Notes: generated by a model not told the origin, from the sequence alone. A stretch of DNA of 64,000 bases from JBFHRE01 sp041746105 (GCA_041746105.1 JBGTHP010000015.1:12864-76863); one strand, 5' to 3'. Positions 8,273 to 17,342 are shown, numbered from the stretch's first letter. A program made the numbers and translations.

Positions 8273-9217
8273 ATGGTCCAACACAGTGCACAGCGCAGGA
8301 GGGTTGGATCAACGGCGACCGATGCCGTGGGACGTTATCTCGACGACGTGTCAAGCCATCTTTTGCTGACCGCAGAGGACGAGGTGCGCCTCGCCAGAGC
8401 CATCGAGCTGGGAGAAAAGGCCCACGAAGAGCTGCTCGCGCCAGGTCGAATAACCACAGACGAACGGGCCAGACTCCGATCCATGGTCCGCCAGGGCGAA
8501 GAGGCAAAACTCACATTCATCCGGTCGAACCTGCGCTTGGTGATCTCCATAGCGAAGCGCTACACCGGGCGGGGAATGGATCTATTGGATCTCATCCAGG
8601 AGGGAAACCTGGGTCTGATCAGGGCGGTGGAGAAGTTCGACTGGCGTAAAGGTTTCAAGTTCTCGACCTATGCGACCTGGTGGATCCGCCAGGCGATAGC
8701 TCGAGGTCTGGGTAATCAGGCGCGGACCATTCGACTCCCCGTGCACATGGCAGACGTGCTGCGTGCCGTCGAGGACGCCCGGCAGGTTTTGGGTGACGAA
8801 TATCACCGAACGCCAACCGTCGATGAAATCTCCGGGTACACGGGGATTCCGAGCGAACGGGTCAAGGTTGTCTGCGAAGCGCCCATCGACACGGTGTCGC
8901 TCGACAAGCCGGTGGGAGACGAGGGTGAGAGCGAGCTGCACGAGTTCGTGGTCGACATCAGGGCGGACGATCCTTTCCTCGAGGTGATCGATCGGATCCG
9001 GTCAGACGAAATTCTGAAGGCAGTCAACCGTCTGGATGCGACGGAACAGGTGGTGCTCACATTGCGCTTCGGACTGAACGGTGATGAACCGTGGACGCTT
9101 TCGGCGGTCGGAGATCATTTGGGGCTGACGCGTGAGCGAATCAGACAGATCGAAAACCGGAGCCTGGCGCGGCTCAGGCACCCCACAGCCGGGATCGATC
9201 TGGAAACACTTCTCTGA
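8273..9217 (+). CDS. RNA polymerase sigma factor, principal-like (group 1/2)
   Basis: 314 aa, short like the group 2 (HrdA/SigB-type) factors of actinomycetes, lacking a long region 1.1. Region 1.2 is DAVGRYLDDVSSHLLLTAEDE; region 2 has LRLVISIAKRYTGRGMDLLDL and the melting/-10 recognition segment KGFKFSTYATWWIRQAIARG; region 3 follows; region 4.2 is LTRERIRQIENRSLARLR, the -35 helix-turn-helix. It should recognise promoters close to the housekeeping type. Whether it is the primary sigma or an alternative cannot be settled here. No anti-sigma gene is adjacent. Confidence 0.92.
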   Translation: MVQHSAQRRRVGSTATDAVGRYLDDVSSHLLLTAEDEVRLARAIELGEKAHEELLAPGRITTDERARLRSMVRQGEEAKLTFIRSNLRLVISIAKRYTGRGMDLLDLIQEGNLGLIRAVEKFDWRKGFKFSTYATWWIRQAIARGLGNQARTIRLPVHMADVLRAVEDARQVLGDEYHRTPTVDEISGYTGIPSERVKVVCEAPIDTVSLDKPVGDEGESELHEFVVDIRADDPFLEVIDRIRSDEILKAVNRLDATEQVVLTLRFGLNGDEPWTLSAVGDHLGLTRERIRQIENRSLARLRHPTAGIDLETLL

Positions 9218-9244
9218 CGCCACACAGAAGCTAAATTGGTCAGC

Positions 9245-9508
9245 ATGGATCCAGTCGTACAAGCTGTCTTGCTCGTGGGAGCGGCCGGTGGTGTCGGAGG
9301 TTTGGTCGGCGGGTTCTTTGGATCGAGTAATACAGGCCTGTTCGGCGCCGTGATCATGGGGTTTCTAGGCGGAATCGCAGGAGCATCCATTGCCAGAATC
9401 GGCGGAGCCCAGCCGCTCATCCATGCCGGCCAGAGCTTTTCCTACGTCTACGGCGTCGGGAGCGGAATGCTCCTGTCCTTCATCGTCTCGGCATCGAACC
9501 GGGACTGA
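9245..9508 (+). CDS. Small glycine-rich membrane protein
   Basis: 87 aa from ATG 9245 (a TTG lies three codons upstream). Three hydrophobic, glycine-rich segments (about 4-24, 30-50 and 65-82) with GxxxG-like spacing suggest a small integral membrane protein, resembling in appearance the GlsB/YeaQ family, though that assignment is uncertain. It lies 27 bases after the sigma-factor stop on the same strand and may share its transcript. It ends three bases before the convergent sufB stop. No function is claimed. Confidence 0.6.
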   Translation: MDPVVQAVLLVGAAGGVGGLVGGFFGSSNTGLFGAVIMGFLGGIAGASIARIGGAQPLIHAGQSFSYVYGVGSGMLLSFIVSASNRD

Positions 9509-9510
9509 TT

Positions 9511-10923
9511 TCAGCCAACAGCTCCGGCTTCGGCCATGTTGAGCTCGATCAGCTTGTTCATCTCGACGGCATATTCCATCGGCAATTCGCGCACGATCGG
9601 CTCGATGAAGCCGGCGACGATGAGCGAAGTAGCTTGCTCCTCGGTCAGGCCACGACTCATCAGATAGAACAGCTGGGCGTCGCCCACCTTCGAAACCGTC
9701 GCCTCGTGGCCGATCTCTGCGTCGTTTTCTTCGATCTCCATGTACGGATACGTATCCGATCGCGAGTGGTCATCGAGGATCAACGCATCACAACGGACAA
9801 AACTCTTGGCGTTCACTGCGCCCGGTTCGACTCGAACCAGGCCCCGATAACCGGCCCTGCCGCCGCCCTTCGAAATCGACTTGGAGACGATCGTGGAGGT
9901 GGTGTTCGGCGCCACATGGACCATTTTGGCTCCGGCATCCTGATGTTGGCCCTCCCCCGCAAATGCAATGGAAAGAACCTCACCATGGGCTCCCGGCTCC
10001 ATCAGCCAGACAGCCGGATACTTCATCGTCAGCTTTGAGCCTAGGTTGCCGTCGATCCAGTCCATGGTCGCGTTGGCATACGCTGCAGCTCGCTTGGTCA
10101 CGAGGTTGTAGACGTTGTTGGACCAGTTTTGGATTGTTGTATAGCGGCAACGACCGCCCTTCTTGACCACGATTTCGACGACCGCACTGTGTAGCGAGTC
10201 AGTCGACCAGACCGGAGCCGAGCAACCCTCGACGTAATGACAGAATGCGCCTTCGTCGACAATGATCAGCGTGCGCTCGAACTGGCCCATGTTCTCGGAG
10301 TTGATCCGGAAGTAGGCCTGAAGCGGCTGATCGACGTGTACACCAGGCGGTACGTAGATGAAAGAGCCACCGGACCAAACGGCAGAGTTCAGCGCGGCGA
10401 ACTTGTTGTCGTTCGGCGGAATGATCGTCCCGAAATATTCCTTGACGATCTCGGGATACTCCCTGACCGCGGTGTCCATGTCACAAAAGAGGACACCGAG
10501 CTCCTCGAGATCCTCTCGGTTTTTGTGATAGACCACCTCTGACTCGTATTGAGCGGTGACACCGGCGAGGTACTTCCGCTCTGCTTCAGGAATACCGAGC
10601 TTCTCGTAGGTCGACTTGATCGAATCTGGAACCATGTCCCAGTCTTTGGCCTGTCCGGCCATCGGCTTGACGTAATAGAAGATGTCGTCGAAATCGATAT
10701 CGGCCAACGCTCCGCCGCCTCCCCATGTGGGGAGTGGTTTGGCGAGAAACCGCTGATATGCCTTGAGGCGGAACTCGAGCATCCACTCTGGTTCGTCCTT
10801 GATCTTGGACATTTCCCGGATGATCTCTTCGTTCAGGCCCTTTTTAGGCTTGAAGACATACTCCTCTTCCGAGTCGTGCCATCCGAGCTTGTAACCGCCC
10901 AGATCGATGTCAACAGTGGCCAC
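9511..10923 (-). CDS. sufB: Fe-S cluster assembly protein SufB
   Basis: 470 aa. SufB is the scaffold subunit of SufBCD on which clusters are built. Visible are the long beta-helix core, ENMGQFERTLIIVDEGAFCHYVEGCSAP, RCRYTTIQNWSNNVYNLVTKR with the family RCxYTTIQNWS, and the C-terminal EIGHEATVSKVGDAQLFYLM. I chose the GTG at 10923 because GGAGG lies eight bases before it; the in-frame GTG at 10932 sits directly on that site. It stands alone, more than 4 kb from sufD-sufC, but has a matching promoter palindrome. Confidence 0.95.
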   Translation of the reverse strand: MATVDIDLGGYKLGWHDSEEEYVFKPKKGLNEEIIREMSKIKDEPEWMLEFRLKAYQRFLAKPLPTWGGGGALADIDFDDIFYYVKPMAGQAKDWDMVPDSIKSTYEKLGIPEAERKYLAGVTAQYESEVVYHKNREDLEELGVLFCDMDTAVREYPEIVKEYFGTIIPPNDNKFAALNSAVWSGGSFIYVPPGVHVDQPLQAYFRINSENMGQFERTLIIVDEGAFCHYVEGCSAPVWSTDSLHSAVVEIVVKKGGRCRYTTIQNWSNNVYNLVTKRAAAYANATMDWIDGNLGSKLTMKYPAVWLMEPGAHGEVLSIAFAGEGQHQDAGAKMVHVAPNTTSTIVSKSISKGGGRAGYRGLVRVEPGAVNAKSFVRCDALILDDHSRSDTYPYMEIEENDAEIGHEATVSKVGDAQLFYLMSRGLTEEQATSLIVAGFIEPIVRELPMEYAVEMNKLIELNMAEAGAVG

Positions 10924-10941
10924 GGCCGTCACCTCCAGCGA

Positions 10942-10968
10942 GTATTAACACTATGGCCATAGTGTAAA
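10942..10968 (-). promoter_or_regulatory. sufB promoter with CACTA-N6-TAGTG operator
   Basis: A perfect 18-base palindrome ACACTATGGCCATAGTGT occupies 10948-10965, containing CACTA-N6-TAGTG. On the minus strand a -35-like TTTACA (10963-10968) and -10-like TAATAC (10942-10947) flank it, 19-24 bases before the sufB start. Spacing and half-sites are the same as at sufD, which argues for one regulator acting on both units. Confidence 0.7.
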
Positions 10969-10993
10969 CCATATTGACGCCCAACGGGAAAAG

Positions 10994-13900
10994 TCAGACC
11001 GAAACAGGGGTGGGTTCTTCGATTTCGGTGCCGGCCAGGTCAACGATCGCAACCGGGCGACTTGCCCGAAGCACCCAGAATCGCTCGACCTGGCGGTCCC
11101 ATTGTTCCAGGATCAGCGAGCCGACCTCGCTCCCGGTTTGGCGAACGTGTTCACCGATGAGAGCCTCCAGTTCGATCCGCTCCATCTCGAGAAGCCGGCG
11201 TATTCCAGGCGAGGTGTCTGCAACGAACCGGTTGAGACGAAGGCCCGGATCCCAGACGAAGGCGACACCACCGGTCATTCCGGCGCCAAAGTTCCGCCCA
11301 ACCGGCCCCAGAATCACCGCCACCCCTCCGGTCATGTACTCACAGCCGTGATCGGACACTCCCTCGACCACGGCGGTTGCACCCGAGTTTCTGACCGCGA
11401 ATCGCTGACCGACCGGACCAGCCAGATAAGCCTCGCCTGAAGTGGCGCCGTAGAGGACGGCGTTGCCGCCGGCATGGTGGCGTCGACCGTCCTCGCCAAC
11501 ACGAGGGCTGACCACGATCCGACCACCGCCGAGCCCCTTCCCGACGTAGTCGTTGGCGGTACCATTGAGTCGAAGATTGATGCCACGCGTCAACCAGGCT
11601 CCAAAAGACTGTCCAGCGATGCCCGAAAGACGAATGTCGATCGTGCCGTCCGGAAGACCCTCGTCTCCGTACCGGATCGCGACTTCGCCTGAGACCCTGG
11701 CCCCGATGGTGCGATCCTCGTTAGAGATAGGGAAAGCGACCGAAATCGGTCCCTCACCGTTGATCGCCGGCGCCAATTCCGTCGTGAGTCTCTCGGACAA
11801 CGTAGAAAACTCCATCTTCCTGAACCCGGGATGCCGCAGCCGACCCTCGGCGCGAACCAGCACATCGCCCAACCCGGCAGCAGCCGGGTGATCGACCGTT
11901 TCGAGAAGATCGGCACGACCGATGATCTCGCCCAGAGTCCTGACCCCGAGACTCACTAGATGAAACCTGACTTCTTCTGCCAGCAGACGGAACAGGGTCA
12001 CAACCTGCTCGGCGGCGCCGCTGAACTTGGCCCGCAGGTCTTCGCGCTGGGTGGCTATCCCCACCGGACAGGTGTTCAGGTGGCATTGCCTGACCATCTT
12101 GCAACCAAGTGCCAGCAATGGCAGGGTGCCAAAGCCGTACCGCTCGGCGCCGAGCAAGGCAGCTATCACAACATCACGGCCGGTCCTGAGCCCACCGTCC
12201 GTCTCTAGGGCAACCACCGACCTGAGGCCGTTGGCAACCAGCGTTTGGTGGGCTTCGGCCAGCCCCAGCTCCCAGGGTGAGCCGGCGTGTTTGATCGATT
12301 CCAGTGGCGAGGCTCCGGTCCCACCGTCAGAACCGGAGATCAAGATGCCGTCGGCCCTGGCCTTGGCTACGCCAACGGCGACCGTGCCCACACCGGGCTC
12401 GGACACCAGCTTCACCGAAACCCGAGCCGAGGGCTTGAACGCCTTGAGGTCATAGATCAGCTGGGCGAGGTCTTCGATCGAATAAATATCGTGGTGAGGA
12501 GGCGGAGATATGAGACTGACTCCGGCCTCGGTGTGTCGCAAGCGGGCGATCTCGTCGGTCACCTTGAATCCAGGAATCTGGCCGCCTTCGCCCGGTTTGG
12601 AACCTTGCGCCATCTTGATCTGGAGCTCTTCGGCCGATGCCAGGTATCCCGGCGTCACCCCAAACCGCCCGGATGCGACCTGCTTGATGGCTGAGTTCCT
12701 CGGCGTATCGAACCGGTCGGCTCCCTCGCCTCCTTCACCGGAGTTCGAGAGCGCCCCCATCTGATTCATCGCCTCGGCCAGCGCTTCGTGCGTCTCCCGC
12801 GACACCGCACCGTGGGACATGGCCGCGGTGACAAAACGGCGCATGATCCGCTCGGCCGGTTCGACCTCGTCGAGCAAGACAGGACGCCGGTCGACAAAAC
12901 GAAACAGGTCCCTGATCTGGGCCGGCGGTCGATCTTCGACCGCCTTGAGATACGACTCCCAATCCGAATAATCGCCAGAACGCACGGCCTTTTGAACCGA
13001 AAGCACCACCGAGGGCGAGGTGATGTGGAACGCGCCACCTCGCCGCTGCTTGTAGAAACCGCCCACCGCCTCATCACCCGCGTCGTAGAGGCCGTGAAGA
13101 TCGAGCACGCGCCTGGCTATCGCATCGAATCCGAGTCCATGAATTCGGGCCGGGGTGTTGCGGAACGCGACATCGAGGACGTCGCGGTCGATGCCGATCG
13201 CCTCGAACAACTCTGAACCCCGGTAGGCGGAGACCGTGCAGATCCCCATCTTGGACATGACCTTGAGGACACCCGACTTGATCGCCGAGCGATAGTTCTC
13301 CTGTGCAACCACGGGGTCGACATGCACAACATCGGTCTCGGCGAGATAACGAACCTGGTCGATGGCCAAATAGGGGTTGATGGCAGAAGCGCCGGCGCCG
13401 AGCAGACACGCGGCATCGTGGGAATCTCGCGCCTCTCCCGTCACGGCGACGATGGAAGCCCGCATCCGGATGCCCTCGTCGATCAGTCGATGATGGAGGG
13501 CGCCGACCGCCAGCATCATCGGTATCGGAGCGTGTTCTGCGTCTACCTCCCGGTCGCTGAGAATCACGATGCATGCCCCTTGGCTGACGGCATCCACCGC
13601 TTCGGTCAAGATCGCCTCGAGACGCTGACGCATGCCGGTCGCCCCGGCCGCAGCCGGCCACACAGTCGGGATCCACGCACTGAAAAAGTTGGGATCGGAG
13701 GCAGTGGCAATCCTGACCAACTCTGCGTCGGAGAGAATCGGAGAAGACAACTCGACGAGGTGGGCGATGCCCGGTTGCTCCTCGAGCATCGAACCGCGGC
13801 GGCCCATGTAGGTGCGCAGCGACATGACCATGTGCTCTCGGATCGGGTCCATCGGCGGGTTGGTCACCTGTGCAAACGCCTGCTGGAAGAATTGGGTCAG

Positions 13901-15373
13901 ACGGCGCGGTTCCTCCGCGAGCACGGCAAGCGCGGTGTCGCTACCCATCGAACCGGTAGGGGTTTTCCCCTCAGCCATCTCGGCCAGGACCATCCGCCGT
14001 TCCTCCGGCGTATATCCAAAAACCCGGCAAAGGCTTGCGGCGTTGAAACGGTCATCCGCCAGCGGATCGAAAGGATCCTGGACGTATATCGTCTCGCCCG
14101 CAATCCAATCCTCGTAGGGGGCTTTTGCGGCTAGAGACGTCTTCACGTCGTCGGAAAAACGTATTTCGCCGGTCTCGCCGTCGAAGAGCATCAACTCCCC
14201 CGGTCCCAGCTGTCCCGTCAACGAGGCCTGCGCCTCCTCCTCAGGACATACCCCGGCCTCGGAGGACACGAGAACAATCGACGGCGTTATCGCGTATCGG
14301 GCGGGGCGGAGGCCGTTTCGGTCCAGACCAGCCAGCAAAGAACGACCGTCGGTTGCAGCGATCGCCGCAGGTCCATCCCAGGGCTCGCCAAAAAACGCGT
14401 GATACTCGTAAAAGGACTTCAAGGCCGGATCGAGATCGGCGACGTTCTCCCAGGCAGCCGGGATCAACATCTCCTTGACGTGCTCGAGCGATCGTCCGGA
14501 ACGAAGCAAAAGTTCGAAGACATTGTCGAGGCTGCCCGAGTCGCTCTGTCCCGGTGTGAGCCACGGGGACAGGTCGGCCAACCTGTCGCCCCAAGTGGAC
14601 GATGCCCCTTGTTTTTCTCTTGCTTCCATCCACACCCGATTCGAGCGAATCGTGTTGATCTCGCCGTTGTGTCCAAGCGTCCTGAACGGCTGAGCGTTGG
14701 CCCACGAGGGGAACGTGTTGGTCGAATAACGCTGATGGAAGATCGCTATGGCCGTCTCATAGTCGGGGTCAGCCAGGTCCCAGAAATAGTCGGAGACACG
14801 GGCGGCCGTGAACAAACCCTTGTACACGACCGTCATGCATGACGCGGACGGGATCGAGAACCCGCCAATTCCCGCGCCGTCACGCTCCGCCTTCTTTCGT
14901 GCCAGAAGCAATGCGCGCTCGAATTCGACGGTTGAGAGATTCGACGAGACGATCAGTTGCTCGGTGAGTGGCTCCGACTCGAGGGCTCGTTTGGACAGGA
15001 TTCCAGGGTCGACCGGCACCCTGCGCCATTTCAGGGCATCGATCCCTTCGTGCTGCACCGCCTCGGTCACTATCGAGCGGGCCCGGCCGGGGTCGCCTTT
15101 CGGCAGAAAACACATGACGATCCCGAGGGTGCCTGTCGGCTTCATCCCCTCGGCCTCGAGCTCTCTTCTGACCAGCCGATCTGGGATCTGGGTCAATAAC
15201 CCGGCACCGTCACCGGTCCCATCGGCAGCCTTGGCACCTCGATGGTCGAGTCTCTGGAGACACTCGACCGCCAAACGAGTGATCCGAAAGCTGGGACGCA
15301 GGTCGCGAGCCGCGATAAAGCCCACGCCACAGGCTTCGTGCTCAAAACTTGGGTCGTAGAGGCGAGACAGCAA
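10994..15373 (-). CDS. gltB: Glutamate synthase, large subunit
   Basis: 1459 aa, full length for GltB. It converts glutamine plus 2-oxoglutarate to two glutamates. The N-terminal HEACGVGFIAA places Cys15 as the Ntn glutaminase nucleophile after propeptide removal; then the central domain, the FMN/synthase domain with SGSDGGTGASPLESIKHAG, the 3Fe-4S cysteines in CKMVRQCHLNTCPVG (about residue 1085), and the C-terminal GXGXG beta-helix domain (GKGLGGGRIVV). No gltD is adjacent, so the reductant partner (NADPH subunit or ferredoxin) is not shown. ATG 15373 gives a short propeptide typical of bacterial forms. Confidence 0.96.
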   Translation of the reverse strand: MLSRLYDPSFEHEACGVGFIAARDLRPSFRITRLAVECLQRLDHRGAKAADGTGDGAGLLTQIPDRLVRRELEAEGMKPTGTLGIVMCFLPKGDPGRARSIVTEAVQHEGIDALKWRRVPVDPGILSKRALESEPLTEQLIVSSNLSTVEFERALLLARKKAERDGAGIGGFSIPSASCMTVVYKGLFTAARVSDYFWDLADPDYETAIAIFHQRYSTNTFPSWANAQPFRTLGHNGEINTIRSNRVWMEAREKQGASSTWGDRLADLSPWLTPGQSDSGSLDNVFELLLRSGRSLEHVKEMLIPAAWENVADLDPALKSFYEYHAFFGEPWDGPAAIAATDGRSLLAGLDRNGLRPARYAITPSIVLVSSEAGVCPEEEAQASLTGQLGPGELMLFDGETGEIRFSDDVKTSLAAKAPYEDWIAGETIYVQDPFDPLADDRFNAASLCRVFGYTPEERRMVLAEMAEGKTPTGSMGSDTALAVLAEEPRRLTQFFQQAFAQVTNPPMDPIREHMVMSLRTYMGRRGSMLEEQPGIAHLVELSSPILSDAELVRIATASDPNFFSAWIPTVWPAAAGATGMRQRLEAILTEAVDAVSQGACIVILSDREVDAEHAPIPMMLAVGALHHRLIDEGIRMRASIVAVTGEARDSHDAACLLGAGASAINPYLAIDQVRYLAETDVVHVDPVVAQENYRSAIKSGVLKVMSKMGICTVSAYRGSELFEAIGIDRDVLDVAFRNTPARIHGLGFDAIARRVLDLHGLYDAGDEAVGGFYKQRRGGAFHITSPSVVLSVQKAVRSGDYSDWESYLKAVEDRPPAQIRDLFRFVDRRPVLLDEVEPAERIMRRFVTAAMSHGAVSRETHEALAEAMNQMGALSNSGEGGEGADRFDTPRNSAIKQVASGRFGVTPGYLASAEELQIKMAQGSKPGEGGQIPGFKVTDEIARLRHTEAGVSLISPPPHHDIYSIEDLAQLIYDLKAFKPSARVSVKLVSEPGVGTVAVGVAKARADGILISGSDGGTGASPLESIKHAGSPWELGLAEAHQTLVANGLRSVVALETDGGLRTGRDVVIAALLGAERYGFGTLPLLALGCKMVRQCHLNTCPVGIATQREDLRAKFSGAAEQVVTLFRLLAEEVRFHLVSLGVRTLGEIIGRADLLETVDHPAAAGLGDVLVRAEGRLRHPGFRKMEFSTLSERLTTELAPAINGEGPISVAFPISNEDRTIGARVSGEVAIRYGDEGLPDGTIDIRLSGIAGQSFGAWLTRGINLRLNGTANDYVGKGLGGGRIVVSPRVGEDGRRHHAGGNAVLYGATSGEAYLAGPVGQRFAVRNSGATAVVEGVSDHGCEYMTGGVAVILGPVGRNFGAGMTGGVAFVWDPGLRLNRFVADTSPGIRRLLEMERIELEALIGEHVRQTGSEVGSLILEQWDRQVERFWVLRASRPVAIVDLAGTEIEEPTPVSV

Positions 15374-15449
15374 AGGTGGCTTCCGGTAGGAAGCGCTCCA
15401 TCCTAGAGCAACCTTCGATCCCGGCGGCCGGAATGTCTAATTTGGTGAC

Positions 15450-15899
15450 ATGCCTGTCATCGTCGTGGGAGCAGATACCCAAATCGGGCGCGCAATCATT
15501 TCCCACCTTGTCGCACCCGGTCGGGAGGTACGTGCATTCGTTTCTGACCCTGACGCGGCCTCGGAACTCAAACAACTCGGCGTCAAAGTCGCCTTCGGCG
15601 ACGTGAGCGACGACGGACACCTGGAGGCAGCATGCACCAACGTGTTCTGTGTCGTGTTCGTGGGCGAGGCCGCGCTCGACGGCAGGGAGCGTTCCTTCCG
15701 CCCAGACCCCAAATCCCTACACCTCGGATGGGCCGAGGCTGCGGCGTCCGCCCACGTCAAACGCGTGGTGTGGGTCGGGGTGGAGGACCCGCCTCCGGTC
15801 GCGGGCGTCGAGACGGCAGTGGTCGAGGTCCAGAACGCAACCGACGACGAGGTGGCGACGAGGGTCGCCTTACTCGACGACGCTGAGAAGATCGGGTGA
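15450..15899 (+). CDS. Short NAD(P)-binding Rossmann-fold protein (NmrA-like)
   Basis: 149 aa. The N-terminus MPVIVVGADTQIGRAII fits a Rossmann strand and glycine loop (GxxxxIG) as in NmrA/SDR-like proteins, followed by REVRAFVSDPDAASELKQLG and FGDVSD. It is only about half the length of catalytic NmrA or SDR proteins and has no visible YxxxK, so it may bind nucleotide without being an enzyme. It is divergent from gltB, 76 bases away, and overlaps the tail of the convergent M23 gene by 30 bases. Confidence 0.65.
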   Translation: MPVIVVGADTQIGRAIISHLVAPGREVRAFVSDPDAASELKQLGVKVAFGDVSDDGHLEAACTNVFCVVFVGEAALDGRERSFRPDPKSLHLGWAEAAASAHVKRVVWVGVEDPPPVAGVETAVVEVQNATDDEVATRVALLDDAEKIG

Positions 15900-16484
15900 A
15901 ACCGCGAGCAGATACAGCTCTACCGGCATCGACGCCAGGGCACGCTCATGAGCGGCGATGAGGAAGGGATAGGGGTTTAGTACCCGCCCGTCGTGGTGGA
16001 TTTCGAAATGTGTATGCGGGTTGGAACTCGATGCGTTGCCGGAGTCGCCGACCCATCCGATCAGTTGGCCGGCCGTGACCACTGAGCCGACTCGAAGCAA
16101 CGGTGCATACGTGAACTCGGGCGAGGCCGCCCCATCGTTGGTGCCGGGAGTGTCTTCATTGAGGTGCATGTACCAGGTCTCCCAGCCCCCCGCATGCGAG
16201 ATCTCGAGCCACTCGCCGGCAGAACCGCCTGACCGCATGACGGTGACGATTCCGGCGGCGGCCGCGTAAACAGGCGTCATCTTGGGCGACATCAGATCGG
16301 TGCCGTGGTGGGAGCGACCCCCCGACCGAACAGCACCAAAGCTGGAGACAAACGAGGTTGCCAGCGGATCCTGTGGAAAAACGATCTCGAACTCGGCGGT
16401 GTCGTCGTAGGCCGCGGCGGGCAAGGCGGGCGCCACGAGTGACGCGAGCGCGAGAACAGCAATGACATGGCGACGTCCTGGCAC
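15870..16484 (-). CDS. Secreted M23 (LytM-like) peptidase
   Basis: 204 aa from the GTG at 16484, chosen because GGAGG lies six bases upstream and the product starts with a clean signal peptide (VPGRRHVIAVL...ALPAAAYDD); an ATG-less longer start at 16511 lacks a ribosome site. Zinc ligands of the M23 fold are HHGTD and HTHFEIH, with the core PVYAAAAGIVTVMRSGG and AGQLIGWVGDSGN. The enzyme should cut peptidoglycan cross-bridges outside the membrane, or be a wall-binding relative. It lies downstream of the HAD gene after a 260-base structured leader. Confidence 0.85.
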   Translation of the reverse strand: MPGRRHVIAVLALASLVAPALPAAAYDDTAEFEIVFPQDPLATSFVSSFGAVRSGGRSHHGTDLMSPKMTPVYAAAAGIVTVMRSGGSAGEWLEISHAGGWETWYMHLNEDTPGTNDGAASPEFTYAPLLRVGSVVTAGQLIGWVGDSGNASSSNPHTHFEIHHDGRVLNPYPFLIAAHERALASMPVELYLLAVSPDLLSVVE

Positions 16485-16745
16485 GTCGTACCTCCAATTC
16501 GGTCGAAACACGACGCACGCGTTCGATCCTTATAGATGTAGGGGGTTACCCGCTTCACAGCAGGCACCGAAACCGTAACCGGGAACGCGAAAAACGCCAA
16601 AGTGAAAAAGCGCGAAGGCGACGGCCGAAGCCGCCGCCCTCGCATCGGAGCCGCATCCCCTCGGTGCTTGCGCACCTCCCTGACCGAGGATCCAGTCCGT
16701 ATTCAATTGATCGGCCCACTTCAGCCCCAGCTTGAGCGTTGCGAA
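16485..16745 (-). promoter_or_regulatory. Structured 5' leader of the M23 peptidase gene
   Basis: A 261-base gap between the HAD stop and the M23 start. Read on the minus strand it holds a GGTGC-GCAA-GCACC hairpin with a GNRA loop (around 16660-16675), then a nine-pair GC stem with a TTCG loop (16617-16638), then a GGTTAC...GTAACC stem near 16535-16585, before GGAGG. This layered structure suggests a regulatory RNA. I looked for the c-di-AMP (ydaO) core, common before wall-hydrolase genes, but did not find its GGGGAACC signature, so no class is assigned. Confidence 0.35.
16604..16638 (-). terminator. Terminator-like hairpin in the M23 leader
   Basis: On the minus strand GGCGGCGGC-TTCG-GCCGTCGCC (16638 down to 16617) is a nine-pair stem with one G-T pair, followed after seven bases by TTTTT (16608-16604). 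The T run is further from the stem than in a canonical terminator. It could end HAD-operon transcription or act as an attenuator for the M23 gene. Confidence 0.4.
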
Positions 16746-17342
16746 TCAGGACAGGTCAATGGCAACCATGCCTCCCAGTTCGGCCAACGCCGATTCCATC
16801 TCATCGAATTTGATCGTAAACATGCCCAATGCCCTCGCCACCTTGAGGTTGGCCCCGATGTCGTCGACCATGACGGCGTCGGGGGGCGCCACCTGGAGCG
16901 CTCCGAGACAGCGGAGAAAAAATTCGGGTTCTGGTTTCCTCACACCTTCGACCACCGATTCCAAAAACACATCGAAACGAGATCTCAGTCGTTCGTCGGT
17001 GATCGGCTCCCAGTTGTTGGTGAGGGCTGCGAGTTTGAGACCGCCGGCCCGGAGCCTCTCCAAGACCCCGATCATTCTCGGGCGGGGTGTGATCGCCGAG
17101 TCGACCGTGGCCAGCATGGAAGCAACGGCGTCTGGAGGGAGGCCGAGAGTGCTTCCAAACGCGACTACAAAAGCGTCTCGTGACATCTCACCTTTCTCCA
17201 CCGAGGCCCAAGCGCTTCCGGGCGTGCCTGCCGCTCGATTGACAGATCCCGGCGCCAACCCCATTTCCCTTTCGAACTCGGCAACCGCCGGCATCGGAGA
17301 ATCGAGCACAACCCCTCCGAGGTCGAAAACGACTGCTCTCAT
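16746..17342 (-). CDS. HAD-family hydrolase
   Basis: 198 aa, HAD subfamily IA-like. Motif I is VVFDLGGVVLD (nucleophile Asp at about residue 7), motif II is LAALTNNW, motif III is KPEPEFFLRCL and motif IV is AVMVDDIGANLKVARALG. The cap is a short helical insertion. It is a cytoplasmic phosphatase or dehalogenase-type enzyme of unknown substrate. Its ATG overlaps the stop of the LON-domain gene (ATGA), so they form one operon. Confidence 0.87.
   Translation of the reverse strand: MRAVVFDLGGVVLDSPMPAVAEFEREMGLAPGSVNRAAGTPGSAWASVEKGEMSRDAFVVAFGSTLGLPPDAVASMLATVDSAITPRPRMIGVLERLRAGGLKLAALTNNWEPITDERLRSRFDVFLESVVEGVRKPEPEFFLRCLGALQVAPPDAVMVDDIGANLKVARALGMFTIKFDEMESALAELGGMVAIDLS

Noticed and set aside
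16485..16745. c-di-AMP (ydaO) riboswitch
   Set aside because: The location fits but the conserved core sequence is not present; kept only as an unclassified structured leader.
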